64,000 bases of DNA from DATKDF01 sp963752045 (GTDB lineage Bacteria; Acidobacteriota; Vicinamibacteria; Vicinamibacterales; SCN-69-37). The translations under genes and the position numbers were made by a program. How positions within the stretch are numbered: the stretch's first letter is position 1; every line of letters starts with the position of its first letter. Positions 47,658 through 57,190 of the stretch are shown one piece after another. The notes under the pieces are model-generated. The model had not been told where the DNA came from, did not search any database, and saw only the letters and a list, made by a program, of their open reading frames with translations. The stretch is taken from NCBI GenBank assembly GCA_963752045.1, contig CAVVWN010000009.1:72395-136394 (forward strand), in the 5' to 3' direction.

Positions 47658-49667
47658 TCAGCGCACGCGCTCGAACCGCACGTTGCGCGTCCGGCCATTG
47701 GCCACGTAGAACCCGATGACCCGGCGGTTGCGGTCGCGCTCGAACGCGAACGTGAACCCGCCGCCGGTGAATCGGTCCGCCTCGCCCGGCCGCAGGCGGA
47801 ACTCGTCGAGCCGGCGCTGCCGGACGACCAGCGCGTCGTCCTCGACCGCCAGCGTGAAGAACGTCTCGACCTCCTCGCTGAAGTAGCGGCCGGCGAAGGC
47901 CTCGAGCTCTTCCGGCGTCGGCTTCCACGGCTCCGGAGCTGCGTCTTCGAGCCGGGTGGCGTGCCGCCGGCCGTTCTGCACGAGCGTCAGCCCGGTCACC
48001 TTGTCGTCCGCATCCCGTTCGAATTCGACCGAGGCTTCCACCTGCATCAGCCGGAACGCGGTTGGTGACGTCGGCACGATCTCGATACGAGGCTGACCGG
48101 TCGCCTGCGTGTAGAACGTGTTGCCCTCGCGCAGGAACGTGAGGATGAACGTCGGCGCCTCGTCGAGCGCGTACCGGCCGGCGAACGCATCGAACGCCTC
48201 CCGGTCGAAGCGGGCCGGATCGAACGTGCCGCCGGCGCCTTCGTCTTCGGCTGGCTTCATCTCGTCGCCGAAAAACGCTTCGGCCAGGTCGAACGCCACG
48301 TTCGACGAGAACGTGGCGTCGTTGCTCTGGACGGTCAGCCCCGCGTTGATCTCGGGGTAGTAGACGACCATCGACCGGTGGGCGACGTCGGCGCCGCCGT
48401 GGTGCACGCGCTTCAGGCCGCGATGTTCGTCGATGAAGAGCCCGAAACCATAGCCTGTCGACTTGCCGTCCGTCAGCGTGAACGGCGTCATCATCTCCGT
48501 GAACAGCTCGGCCGTGCCCACGCGCGGATTGGCGTAGTTCTGGACCCACCGCTGCAGGTCTTCCACCGATGAGTAGATGCCGCCGGCGCCGATGGCGCCG
48601 CCGAGGTCGCCGATCTGCCGGTAGCCATCCGGGCCCGGCGTGTAGCCCTCTGAGCTCTCGGGGACGATCGCCTCCGGACTCGGCCGGACCATCGTGCGCG
48701 TCATGTCCAGCGGCTCGAAGACGTTCGTGCGCAGGAACTCGTGAAACGGCTGGCCCGACGTCCGCTCGACGATGACGGCGGCCAGGGCGAACGCCGTGTT
48801 GTTGTAGTTGAACTCGGCACCGGGCGCGTTCTGCAGCGCCGGCTGGCGCTTGACGATGTCGATGATCTCCTGGCGATCGATCCAGTCGCCGTGGTCGAGG
48901 CGACGGCCCGACATGCGGAGCAGGTTCAGGAACTCACGCAGGCCAGACGTGTGCGTCAAGAGGTGGCGGACCGTAATCGTCTGGTCGAACGTCGGCAGCT
49001 CCGGGATGTGCTTCCGGATGTCATCGTCGAGCGACAGCGCGCCGCGCTTGGCCTGGAGCATGATGGCCGTGGCGGTGAACTGCTTGGACGTCGAGCCGAT
49101 GTTCGTGCGCGTGGCGGTGGTGAACGCGATCCCGTGGGCGAGGTTCGCCATGCCGTACGCGGCCGAATACAGCGTGCGGCCGTCGCGCCACACCTGCACC
49201 GCGGCACCGGGCCGGTCGTTGCCGGCCCAGGGCGACATCAACTGGTCGGTCAGCTTCCGCGGATCTTTTTCGAGCGGCTCGAGGCGAAGCAGATTGACGG
49301 TGTAGTCGCCGGTCGTTCCTTCGAACGGCGCGACCTCGATCTGGTACGTGCCTGCCTGCCGCAGGCGGCGGCTGAAGCGTTCGGGACCGCGCGACGGCCC
49401 GTCGAAGCGCGCGAGCGGCGCGCCCTTCGGGTCGAGAATCCGGACGATGACGTCGACGGTGAGCTGGTTCACCTCGCCGAGGAGAAAGGTGTCGTCGGTG
49501 ACGGCGATCGTGTAGCGCACGGGCGCGGCGCCCTCGGCGAACGTGCCGGCGACCTCGCGGCCCTTTTCGAGGGCGGGCCCCTGTGTCTGCGCGTGAATGG
49601 GGCCGACGACGAGGCCGACCGCAGCGATGATGACCGAGAACGACAGGCCCGACAGGCGACGCATCAT
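47658..49667 (-). CDS. Beta-lactamase-fold serine hydrolase, secreted
   Basis: 669 aa with a signal peptide ending near GPIHAQ. An N-terminal beta-sandwich domain (about 30-130) is followed by the class C beta-lactamase/DD-peptidase domain: the S-x-x-K motif STSK at 192-195, the Y-x-N motif YNN at 288-290, and HHGG in RVHHGGADVAHRS standing in for the KTG box. Downstream are one or two further beta domains (about 490-660). Such proteins are esterases or D-aminopeptidases as often as lactamases. It converges on the M56 gene with 18 bp between, so it may not be part of that regulon. Confidence 0.88.
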   Translation of the reverse strand: MMRRLSGLSFSVIIAAVGLVVGPIHAQTQGPALEKGREVAGTFAEGAAPVRYTIAVTDDTFLLGEVNQLTVDVIVRILDPKGAPLARFDGPSRGPERFSRRLRQAGTYQIEVAPFEGTTGDYTVNLLRLEPLEKDPRKLTDQLMSPWAGNDRPGAAVQVWRDGRTLYSAAYGMANLAHGIAFTTATRTNIGSTSKQFTATAIMLQAKRGALSLDDDIRKHIPELPTFDQTITVRHLLTHTSGLREFLNLLRMSGRRLDHGDWIDRQEIIDIVKRQPALQNAPGAEFNYNNTAFALAAVIVERTSGQPFHEFLRTNVFEPLDMTRTMVRPSPEAIVPESSEGYTPGPDGYRQIGDLGGAIGAGGIYSSVEDLQRWVQNYANPRVGTAELFTEMMTPFTLTDGKSTGYGFGLFIDEHRGLKRVHHGGADVAHRSMVVYYPEINAGLTVQSNDATFSSNVAFDLAEAFFGDEMKPAEDEGAGGTFDPARFDREAFDAFAGRYALDEAPTFILTFLREGNTFYTQATGQPRIEIVPTSPTAFRLMQVEASVEFERDADDKVTGLTLVQNGRRHATRLEDAAPEPWKPTPEELEAFAGRYFSEEVETFFTLAVEDDALVVRQRRLDEFRLRPGEADRFTGGGFTFAFERDRNRRVIGFYVANGRTRNVRFERVR

Positions 49668-49743
49668 GTTTCTGGCTCCCTGGAGTGGCAGCCATTATCC
49701 GCCAATACGAAGGTCCTGCACCCTCCGCTCGCCGCGACGACCC

Positions 49744-49840
49744 ACGCGCTGTTCCGGCCTGGCGTTTCTGCTGCAGTGCCGGCCCCCACGCGGTCGTGCC
49801 GCTGCTCGCCCGCAGCGCGAACAAGGAGCGTGCGATGGTC
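49744..49840 (+). pseudogene. Relic of an alpha-oxoamine synthase gene
   Basis: A fragment translating to PHAVVPLLARSANKERAMV aligns with PHPVVPLLVRSTEKVRAMV of the intact gene at 43695-44921 (14 of 19 residues by eye). The DNA around 49791-49839 matches 44718-44766 at about 41 of 49 positions, including an 18-base identical run. A further upstream match (ALFRPGVSAA against AQFRAGLGAL) is in another frame. It is a short remnant of a duplicated or transferred homologue with no open frame. The remaining 295-bp gap between 49667 and 49962 shows nothing else. Confidence 0.7.
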
Positions 49841-49961
49841 ATTGGCAGGAGTGCGCCCAACGTGATACAAGCCGCGGTACACGGGCGTCTCGCTGGTTCG
49901 CTCTGATGCTCGAGGTCGGCCACGCCTGGTGTGATTGCCACGTGGCCAGATCAGGGGTGGC

Positions 49962-50975
49962 ATGCACAGAACCCTGAGATCGGTACCGGTCGTTCTGGTC
50001 CTGACGGGCTACATCTCCTCCTGCTCGCCGTCGTCACCAGCGCGCGATGTCGAACACGACCATGTCAGGGTGGTTGCCCTGCCGTTCCTGTCGCTGATGC
50101 CGTTTCATATCGCGGACGCCGAAGGCTACTTCGACGAACAGGGCATCGATGTCGAGTTCATGATGCTCGGCCGGAACCAGGATGTGATGGCGACGCTCGC
50201 GCACGGCGACGTCGACGTCATGGCCGGCCTGCTGACGCTCAACGAGCTGAGCCTGGCCGCGTCGGGCGCGCGGGTTCGCGTCGTCGCGGCGCTCACGGGT
50301 GCGCCGCCCTCCACGAGCGCGTGCACCCAGGTGGCCGTCATGATCCGCGGCAAGCACATCACGTCCGGCGCTGCCAACGATCCGGAACGGGTTCGGAGGA
50401 TGCGATTCGATGTCAATCCGTTCATTCCGCTCGGCTACGCAACCGACGAGCTCCTCAGGTCGATCGGACTCTCGATTGACGATGTCAACACTGTGGACCT
50501 GGCGCCGGTCGTTGCGCTCGAGGCCATGCGAACGGGGCAGATCGACGTGACGGCCGACTCTGAACCGTATCTCACCATGCACGCCGAGAATGGTGCGGTG
50601 GTCTGGAAGTCCGTGTACGACCTGATACCGGGCTACCTCCACTCGGTAGTGATGTTCGGGCCCACCCTCCTCGACGAACGGCCGGAGGTCGGCGAGCGTG
50701 TCATGACCGCAATCCTGAAGGCCATCCGGCAATTCCGGTTCGGAAAAACCCGGCGGAATGTGGCCATCGTCGAGGAGGCGACAGGGCTGACGGCTGAGCA
50801 GGTGGCGGCCGCCTGCTGGCCGACGCCCACCGAGGACGCGCGAGTGAATCCGGAGGCGTTCAGGAGCTATCAGGAATGGTCGGTCCGCCGCGGCCTGCTG
50901 GAACGCGTGCTGGCAGGCCAGGAGCTCGTCGATTCCCGCTTCATCGACCACGCCAATGCGGCGCTCCAGAAGTAG
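49962..50975 (+). CDS. ABC transporter substrate-binding lipoprotein (NMT1/SsuA-like)
   Basis: 337 aa from ATG 49962, preceded by AGGGGTGG. A lipoprotein signal ends in YISSC. The rest is a type II periplasmic-binding protein of the NMT1/THI5 or SsuA group: ALPFLSLMPFHIADAEGYFDEQGIDVEFMML, HGDVDVMAG, a PFIPLGYATDELLRSIGLS hinge, and TGQIDVTADSEPYLTM. Such proteins bind sulfonates, thiamine precursors or nitrate. No permease or ATPase gene is next to it, so it is an orphan and the ligand cannot be named. Confidence 0.87.
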   Translation: MHRTLRSVPVVLVLTGYISSCSPSSPARDVEHDHVRVVALPFLSLMPFHIADAEGYFDEQGIDVEFMMLGRNQDVMATLAHGDVDVMAGLLTLNELSLAASGARVRVVAALTGAPPSTSACTQVAVMIRGKHITSGAANDPERVRRMRFDVNPFIPLGYATDELLRSIGLSIDDVNTVDLAPVVALEAMRTGQIDVTADSEPYLTMHAENGAVVWKSVYDLIPGYLHSVVMFGPTLLDERPEVGERVMTAILKAIRQFRFGKTRRNVAIVEEATGLTAEQVAAACWPTPTEDARVNPEAFRSYQEWSVRRGLLERVLAGQELVDSRFIDHANAALQK

Positions 50976-51068
50976 CCGGCGTCGTCCGGCGACCCAGCAG
51001 GGAGGCCTGAACCTCCTGGGCGCCACAGCGCCTCGACACGAGGACAGTCGGCCCTCGCAGGGGTGAGA

Positions 51069-53777
51069 TCAGCGCGCGACGGCGGAGAGCGCCGCGCCCC
51101 AGTTCTGGATGAACCGCCACGTGCGCACCCCGAGACCGCGCCGCACCATGAGAAAGCGGCCGTCGGCGGCCACGTCGTACATCGGGATGGCGAACGGGTC
51201 CTGCTCGTAGGCCGTGGCGCTGAAGAGCGGCTGCGGCGCTCCGACACGCACGCCGTCCGACAAGTCGATGCTCGCCCCCATGATCTGCGAGTGCTGGATG
51301 AAGAAGATCTCGCGCCCATCCCGGCTCCACCGCGGTGAGGTGGCGCCGTTGCCGGAGATCGTCCACGCCTGACCGACGTCCGGGTACAGGCGGAGGTAGA
51401 CCCGATCCTCACCCGATTCGTCCGACACGTAGACGATGGCGCGGCCGTCGGGCGCCGCCGACGGCGCGCGCTCGTTGGCTGGCGTCTGCAGGAACGGCGT
51501 GTCGTTGCCATCGAGGCCGAACACCCACAGGTCGCGGCCGGCATCTGGCGTGACGACGTAGCCGAGAATGGATTTGCCGTCGGGGAAGAAGGACAACGGA
51601 ATGGACTGCGGGATCGCCGAGATCTGCCTCGGCTGGCCGGTGCCGGACGCCGGGATCAGGTAGCCGTGGAAGGCCCCGGCCTGGTTGCCGAGTACGGAGA
51701 CGTTCTCACCCGACGTATCCCAGTTGGCGTAGGCGATGGACGTTCCCGGGCGGGGCAGGATGCGGCGGCTGCTCACGTCGTCGAGCTCGACCACCATCGG
51801 CCCGCCGTACGCCACGAGCACCACACGGCGGCCGTCCGGACTGAGCGCGGCGCCAAGCGCGCCGTTGGCGCCGATCGCCAGCTGTCTGCCTTCGTCGAAC
51901 ACGAAGCCGGTGGCTGTCTCGACGCCGGCGCGGTCCACCCACACGAGGGCACGCGGGTCTGGCATGCCCGAGGGGAACAGACCCAGTCCCTCTGCAGGCG
52001 TGGCCGCGAGGAGCTGGTCGCCGGTGGAGCGGATCACCGTGAGCGCCGTCACCCCCGGCAGCTCGAGGGAGCGAGCCTCACCGCGCACGGCGAGTGCCGA
52101 CGGGTCGAACGGCGCAGCCAGCAGCTCTCCCCGATGCGTGAACACCAATGTCGACGGCGCCACGAAGCGCGCATTGCTGCCCTGGGCGATCTCGACGAGC
52201 GTGCCGTCCGCCAGTGAGAGCGCGCCGATGCGCGGTCCGGTGAGGCCGGAGTGGATGAAGGTCACCAGCAGGTGATCGGGATCGGGCAGCGCCGCGGGAG
52301 ACGACACGCGCAGGTTCTCGACGCCCGCCAGCTTCGCCTGCACCGGCGTCGGCGTGCCGCCGGATGCCGGCACACGCTGAAGTGCGACGTAGCCACCGGT
52401 GCCGTAGATCAGCGAGTCGTCGCGCATCCAGACCAGGCCTTCCGGAGCCCCGGACGCAGGCGTCACCGACTTCGGCAGGGCGCCACGGATGACTCCAGCC
52501 CACAGCCTGCCCCCCGAGAAGAAGGCGACCGACCCGCTGTCGGGTGAGAAGGCCGGACCGTAGCCCGCTTCGCTTCCCGGGATCGGAATGGTCTGCCCGG
52601 TGTCGAGCTCGCGAAGGTAAAGCATGACCGGCTGCGCATCGTCACCACCGGTGTAGACGATGCGACGGCCGTCCGGCGAAATCACCGGTGTCGCGTCGGG
52701 CACCGGCGGCGGATCGAAGACGATTTCGCTGTAGGTGGTCGGCGGTGGGCCCGGTGATGCGGGCCCGAGCCACCACATCGCCGCTGCACCGAGCGTCAGA
52801 CCGCCAGCGAGCGTGAGCGCCGCAACGGACCAGTTGAAACGAGCAGCCCCGGCCTCGTCGGGCTCTGCGCCGAGCTGTGACGCTCCCTCGGCGATGGCGA
52901 TGCGCGCCACGGCGATGTCGGGCAGGCGCATCGACACGTCGCGACGCAGGCAGCGCGCGATCAGGTCGCGCAGCCAGGCCGGTGTGTCTGGCGGCAGGCG
53001 CGACAGGTCGGGCTCGGTGCTGATCACGGCCGCCAGCACCTCGGTGAGGTCGTTGCCCTCGAACAGGCGGCGTGCGGTGAGCATCTCGAAGAGCACGGCA
53101 CCGTAGGCCCAGATGTCGGCGCGGCGATCCACCGGCCGGCCCTTGGCCTGCTCCGGCGACATGTAGGCGCCAGTGCCCAGGATCATGCCCATCCGCGTGA
53201 GCGCGGGCGAGGTCACGGTTGGTCCGGAGGTTCGGAGGTCCGACGGTCCGGAGGTCCGGAGGTCCGACGGTTCGAGGGTCCCGGGGGCCGAAGGTCCGGT
53301 GTCGAGGGCCTTGGCGAGCCCGAAATCCAGCACCTTCACCACGCCGTCTTCGCGGACCTTGATGTTCGCCGGCTTCAGGTCGCGATGGACGATGCCGCGC
53401 TCGTGGGCGGCCTCGAGGGCCTCGGCGACCTGTCGCGCGATCGGCAGCGCTTCTGCGAGAGGCAGCGGTCCGGCTGCGATGCGATCGGCGAGCGTCGGTC
53501 CCTCGATGAGCTCGAGCACCAGCGCCACCACCCCGCCGGACTCTTCGATGCCGTGGATGCCGCCGATGTTCGGATGGCTCAGGGCCGCAAGGGCGCGCGC
53601 CTCGCGACGGAAACGCTCGAGTCGATCTGGATCTTCGGAGAACCCGTCCGGCAGGAGCTTCAGGGCCACCTCGCGGTGCAGCTTGGTGTCCGTCGCCCGG
53701 TACACCTGTCCCATGCCGCCCTCGCCGAGCTTCGCTCCGAGGAGGTAGTGCGCGATGCTGTTACCGGTGCCCGACAT
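51069..53777 (-). CDS. Receptor serine/threonine kinase with PD40 beta-propeller sensor
   Basis: 902 aa from ATG 53777, with GCAGGAGAG just upstream. Kinase: GEGGMGQVYRA, Lys40, HRDLKPAN at 131-138, DFG at 151-153, AYMSPEQAKG. One transmembrane helix at about 315-337. The exported half is a TolB/PD40-type propeller (VISPDGRRIVYTG, FSPDSGSVAFFSGG, LSPDGRRVVLVAYGG, AAPDGRAIVYVSDE). The activation loop contains an 8-residue repeat GPSDLRTSGPSDLRTSGP (about 161-187) encoded by an 8-bp DNA repeat. Ligand and substrates are unknown. Confidence 0.9.
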   Translation of the reverse strand: MSGTGNSIAHYLLGAKLGEGGMGQVYRATDTKLHREVALKLLPDGFSEDPDRLERFRREARALAALSHPNIGGIHGIEESGGVVALVLELIEGPTLADRIAAGPLPLAEALPIARQVAEALEAAHERGIVHRDLKPANIKVREDGVVKVLDFGLAKALDTGPSAPGTLEPSDLRTSGPSDLRTSGPTVTSPALTRMGMILGTGAYMSPEQAKGRPVDRRADIWAYGAVLFEMLTARRLFEGNDLTEVLAAVISTEPDLSRLPPDTPAWLRDLIARCLRRDVSMRLPDIAVARIAIAEGASQLGAEPDEAGAARFNWSVAALTLAGGLTLGAAAMWWLGPASPGPPPTTYSEIVFDPPPVPDATPVISPDGRRIVYTGGDDAQPVMLYLRELDTGQTIPIPGSEAGYGPAFSPDSGSVAFFSGGRLWAGVIRGALPKSVTPASGAPEGLVWMRDDSLIYGTGGYVALQRVPASGGTPTPVQAKLAGVENLRVSSPAALPDPDHLLVTFIHSGLTGPRIGALSLADGTLVEIAQGSNARFVAPSTLVFTHRGELLAAPFDPSALAVRGEARSLELPGVTALTVIRSTGDQLLAATPAEGLGLFPSGMPDPRALVWVDRAGVETATGFVFDEGRQLAIGANGALGAALSPDGRRVVLVAYGGPMVVELDDVSSRRILPRPGTSIAYANWDTSGENVSVLGNQAGAFHGYLIPASGTGQPRQISAIPQSIPLSFFPDGKSILGYVVTPDAGRDLWVFGLDGNDTPFLQTPANERAPSAAPDGRAIVYVSDESGEDRVYLRLYPDVGQAWTISGNGATSPRWSRDGREIFFIQHSQIMGASIDLSDGVRVGAPQPLFSATAYEQDPFAIPMYDVAADGRFLMVRRGLGVRTWRFIQNWGAALSAVAR
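53217..53297. repeat. 8-bp tandem repeat inside kinase activation loop, about ten units
   Basis: Units GGTCCGGA, GGTTCGGA and GGTCCGAC follow one another at 8-bp spacing through about 80 bp, degrading at the edges (GGTCCCGG, GGGCCGAA). They lie within the coding sequence of the kinase at 51069-53777, giving an 8-residue periodic insert between DFG and TSPALT. The paralogous kinase at 40826 has the same unit in about half the number; the kinase at 61183 has none. Confidence 0.85.
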
Positions 53778-53811
53778 CTCTCCTGCCTGAAGTGCTGATT
53801 GACGCAGAAGC

Positions 53812-56724
53812 TTACCGCAGTTGCGTCCTTCCCAGTTCGACCGTCGTCGCCGATGGCCCGAGCGGCACGACGAACGCGCCCCGTTCGGTCGAAAACGTCG
53901 CGGTCGGCGTGTAGGTACCGACACCCGCGAGACGCGCCGGCTGCTCGACGCGCAGGCGCGCACGTGGTTCGTGCGTCGTCGCCGGGGCAAGCGTCACGCT
54001 GACCGAGCGGGTCGATGGGTCGATCTCCACCCGCTCGAAGCGCCCGGATTCCAGTGTCAGGAACAGCCCGTACGGCGCGATGTAGACACGCTGCCTGAAC
54101 GAGTCTGTCGGCTCCACGATGACCCGCGTGCCGTCCAACCCGCCTTGCCCGACGGCACTGCGCAGGACGCCGCGCACGTTCCCGCCAAACGCCTGCCAGC
54201 CGAACTCCTGGTGATTGACGACGTAGGTGCCGGTGTTGAGCGCGTGGCCCAGGAAGTTCGGGCCGTAGTCGCCGGAGTACGCGTCCCACCTGAGCTGGTC
54301 CGGGAACGCGTGGAAGGCGACCGAGCCGAACCCGTCCCTATCAATATTAGTAAGGGCCCCCATCGTCCCCGCGTAGCCGATGCGGAGCAGGTGAAAGTCG
54401 GACGGGTCGTCACGATAGCGGGTGAGCGCGGGAATTGCATTCAGGCCGGAGCCGTAGTGGTGGAGCTGGCGCTCGTAGCTGGCGCCGGGCGCGCCGGCGT
54501 AGATGAAGTCCCAGTAACGGCGGGCCGCGCCGTTGTAGCCCCAGTGCGGCACGGCCGGCATGTACCCGACGACCGAGTTGAGAGCGGTCGTCGCCTGCCG
54601 GTCGTAGCCGAAGTAGCGCATCCAGGCGAACACCTCTTCCTGGCCCGTCGAGTCCCACGCCATCTCGCTGCCGTAGGGGTAGGCCTGACCGGCCCAGCGC
54701 TCGGCGCGCGCTTTCATCCGCGCTTCGAGGTTCGCCGCGCGTTCGGTCCAGCCCTCGCGCTTCATGTCCTCGAGCACGAGCAGGAACGTGTCGGCGCCCA
54801 TGAGACCGACGTTCACGTAGCCGACGCGCGAGTCCGGTCCCGTCAGGAACATCATCGTTTCGTAGGCCTGGTTCAGGTACCAGTCCCACGCGTGGTTCGT
54901 GACGAGGCCATCGTAGTTGCGCGCGAGTCGGTACATCGACCAGTACGCTGCGACGACGTGCGCGTAGTTGTAAGCGCGGTTGACGACCTCGGCGCCTTCC
55001 TTGTTCCAGCTCGCCCAGGTGGTCCAGTTCTTCGAGGTGTCGTACGGGAAATCCGGGAACTCGTCTGGCGCGTAATAGAAGAGGCTCTTGCGGACTCCGT
55101 ACTTCCGCTCGCCCTCCGAGTACTGGATGCCGCCCCAGAGCACGCCGTCGACGAAGCGCTGGTATTTCTCGAGCTCCGCCCGATCCGGCCGGCCGAAGAG
55201 CTTCATCGCGGCCGCGAGCCACGAGCCGGCGCCGCCCTCGTCGGAGAGCCCGGCGATCCATACGCGATGATCCTGCTCGACGATGGCGTCCTTCGAGCGG
55301 TCGTAGCTCATCACGGACGGACTGCGCCTGAACGGATCGTCTGGATTCTCGTACCACTGGCGCGTGAACAGGAAGTTGCCCAGGTCGCGGACGACCTCAG
55401 CGGCCGGCTTCGTCACGTAGTAACTTACCGCCTGCCGCGCGCCGTCGTCGTACGTGAACGTCACGCGCGCGCGGCCCCACTGGCGGCCCTGCAGAGTGTA
55501 CTGCTGCCACCCGCCTGGCGTCTGCGGCCCGGCGGTGACCTCCATCGCGCCGGCCGGCGCGACGTCGATCGACGACACGCGGCTGTCGTAATCGAGGAAA
55601 AGCTTCATCTGCTCATCCATCGGCGCCACATAGCCCGGGATGCCGACGGCCACGGGGCGGCCGGCCGTCGCGAGCGTGTCATCGATGGATCGGATCTCGG
55701 TCGACAGTAGCAACTCCAAGCCGTACGTGCGCGTCTCGCCCGGCGCCAGCGTCGTCGACGTCGGCGCGTTCCAGGGCTCGACGCCGCGCCATTCGTTCTC
55801 CGCGTACGCGCGCGTGTGCGCCATCCACTCGAAGATGCCTTCGGAGGTCTGGGTGCGCCTCGTGCGGTCGTCGACCGGACGCCAGCCTTCGAGCGGCGTC
55901 CGGCCGTGCGGGACGACGACGAGCGCGGGGCCTCGTCCTGACAGGCGCGTCACCTGCACGTAACCGGCGTCCAGGCCGATGTAGGGGTCGAAGAACGAGC
56001 AGATCTCGTGCGCCTGTTCGAGATTGCGGCCGGTGATGATGTTGTTGAACACGACCGGAATGCCGAGCGCGCCAATCTCGACGGGTGCGTTCGTGCGGTT
56101 GGTCAGATCGAAGCTGAGGACGACGCGACCGTCGATCAGCTGCCAGCGGCGGATGATGCGGACCGGGATGTCGGCGGGGAGCGTCGGCGCGAGGTCGGCG
56201 GCGGCGAGCGCGTCGCCGGAAGCGGGCAGGGCGGTAATGGGCTCGCGTGCTGCTGCGGTGTCATAGCTCTGCCACTCGCCCGTGGGGCTCGTGCGCAGGC
56301 GCAGGGTCAGGTCGCCGAGGTGATGGAAGCCGTCGGCGGCGCGCTGCGCCAGCCGGTCGGCCGGCGTGAAGTCGAAGTGCAGGGGCCCGGTTGGCTGTGG
56401 CGGTTCATTTACGCGTTGTCCTTCGCCACCGCCACGCCGGCCCCGAGCCTGTCGAGGCGTTGGCGTGTAGGTCAGCACGCCCTTTGGCTCGAGTGCGGCG
56501 ATCGTCTGCGAGGTGGAGACGAGGCGCAGCGTGAAGTCCGGCGTGTCGAACTCGACCGTCCCCTGGTCGAGGCCGAGCGTGGGCGGGGGAGGCGGGTCCT
56601 GGTTGCCGCGGGCCTGGCTCGCTGACGATGCCGTCTGCAGCGGAAGTAGCAGCGCCAATGCCGCTCCAGCCAGAAGGAGCTGGCGTGCCCGCGGTCGCCA
56701 CGGCCGGATATCCGGTTTGGTCAT
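53812..56724 (-). CDS. DUF5695 domain protein, secreted (glycoside-hydrolase-like)
   Basis: 970 aa. A signal peptide (to about residue 36) is followed by a Pro-rich spacer, an N-terminal beta domain (GTVEFDTPDFTLRLVSTSQTIAALEPKG) and a long helical region rich in Trp/Tyr (FLFTRQWYENPDDPFRRSPSVMSYDR...GLVTNHAWDWYLNQAYETMMFLTG...RYWDFIYAGAPGASYERQLHHYGSGLNAIPA), consistent with an (alpha/alpha)6 toroid of glycoside-hydrolase type. A C-terminal beta-sandwich closes it. It matches what I recall of the DUF5695 family; the catalytic acid cannot be assigned with confidence. A polysaccharide target is inferred. Confidence 0.82.
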   Translation of the reverse strand: MTKPDIRPWRPRARQLLLAGAALALLLPLQTASSASQARGNQDPPPPPTLGLDQGTVEFDTPDFTLRLVSTSQTIAALEPKGVLTYTPTPRQARGRRGGGEGQRVNEPPQPTGPLHFDFTPADRLAQRAADGFHHLGDLTLRLRTSPTGEWQSYDTAAAREPITALPASGDALAAADLAPTLPADIPVRIIRRWQLIDGRVVLSFDLTNRTNAPVEIGALGIPVVFNNIITGRNLEQAHEICSFFDPYIGLDAGYVQVTRLSGRGPALVVVPHGRTPLEGWRPVDDRTRRTQTSEGIFEWMAHTRAYAENEWRGVEPWNAPTSTTLAPGETRTYGLELLLSTEIRSIDDTLATAGRPVAVGIPGYVAPMDEQMKLFLDYDSRVSSIDVAPAGAMEVTAGPQTPGGWQQYTLQGRQWGRARVTFTYDDGARQAVSYYVTKPAAEVVRDLGNFLFTRQWYENPDDPFRRSPSVMSYDRSKDAIVEQDHRVWIAGLSDEGGAGSWLAAAMKLFGRPDRAELEKYQRFVDGVLWGGIQYSEGERKYGVRKSLFYYAPDEFPDFPYDTSKNWTTWASWNKEGAEVVNRAYNYAHVVAAYWSMYRLARNYDGLVTNHAWDWYLNQAYETMMFLTGPDSRVGYVNVGLMGADTFLLVLEDMKREGWTERAANLEARMKARAERWAGQAYPYGSEMAWDSTGQEEVFAWMRYFGYDRQATTALNSVVGYMPAVPHWGYNGAARRYWDFIYAGAPGASYERQLHHYGSGLNAIPALTRYRDDPSDFHLLRIGYAGTMGALTNIDRDGFGSVAFHAFPDQLRWDAYSGDYGPNFLGHALNTGTYVVNHQEFGWQAFGGNVRGVLRSAVGQGGLDGTRVIVEPTDSFRQRVYIAPYGLFLTLESGRFERVEIDPSTRSVSVTLAPATTHEPRARLRVEQPARLAGVGTYTPTATFSTERGAFVVPLGPSATTVELGRTQLR

Positions 56725-56780
56725 TGAAGTCTCCGGTGGTTGCGATTATTCCACGCCTCCGATGCGGGCATGCCGGTGTC

Positions 56781-56970
56781 ACGCCCGGGTGTCAGGATCG
56801 CGGCGGGCCTCCGGGGAGCTGACGCTCGCATCCCTCACTCCCGGCGACGCGTCCTGTGCGCTCGCACAGGTCCGCGACCTGTGCTCGGTCGCCCGCCTAC
56901 CGTTCGGGCTGCGCGCTGGCGCGGGTCGCGTCACTCCCAGTCGGCCCGCCACGACCCTGACACCCGGGCG
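56781..56970. repeat. Inverted-repeat element of about 190 bp upstream of the integrase relic
   Basis: The arms 56781-56809 and 56943-56970 are reverse complements with 26 of 29 matching positions (core CGCCCGGGTGTCAGG against CCTGACACCCGGGCG). Between them lies a perfect 18-bp palindrome with arms CCTGTGCG and CGCACAGG (56853-56870). No convincing protein is encoded in either direction. It could be a miniature inverted-repeat element or a large regulatory or hairpin structure. The rest of the gap from 56724 to 57191 shows nothing recognisable. Confidence 0.7.
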
Positions 56971-57190
56971 CACGTGAGCTGCCCGATCCGGCGGCTTCGC
57001 CTCGCAGATTCTGCAATGGCCCGCGCAATCTCGCGCACCCGCCGGCGCGGTTTCGAACTGGCGCCCTCGCGTCCCTCCCAGTCGGCCACATGCCGCCAGT
57101 TCAGCTTCCGCCCGTGCGGATTCCAGAGCCGGACGGCATGCTCCTTGCGTTGTCAGAGGGCGGCGGCGCGTCCTGCACGTTGGGTGACTG

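Noticed and set aside
53217..53297. Tandem repeat as a transcription-factor operator
   Set aside because: It lies wholly inside a kinase coding sequence and keeps the reading frame, so a coding-sequence repeat is the simpler view.
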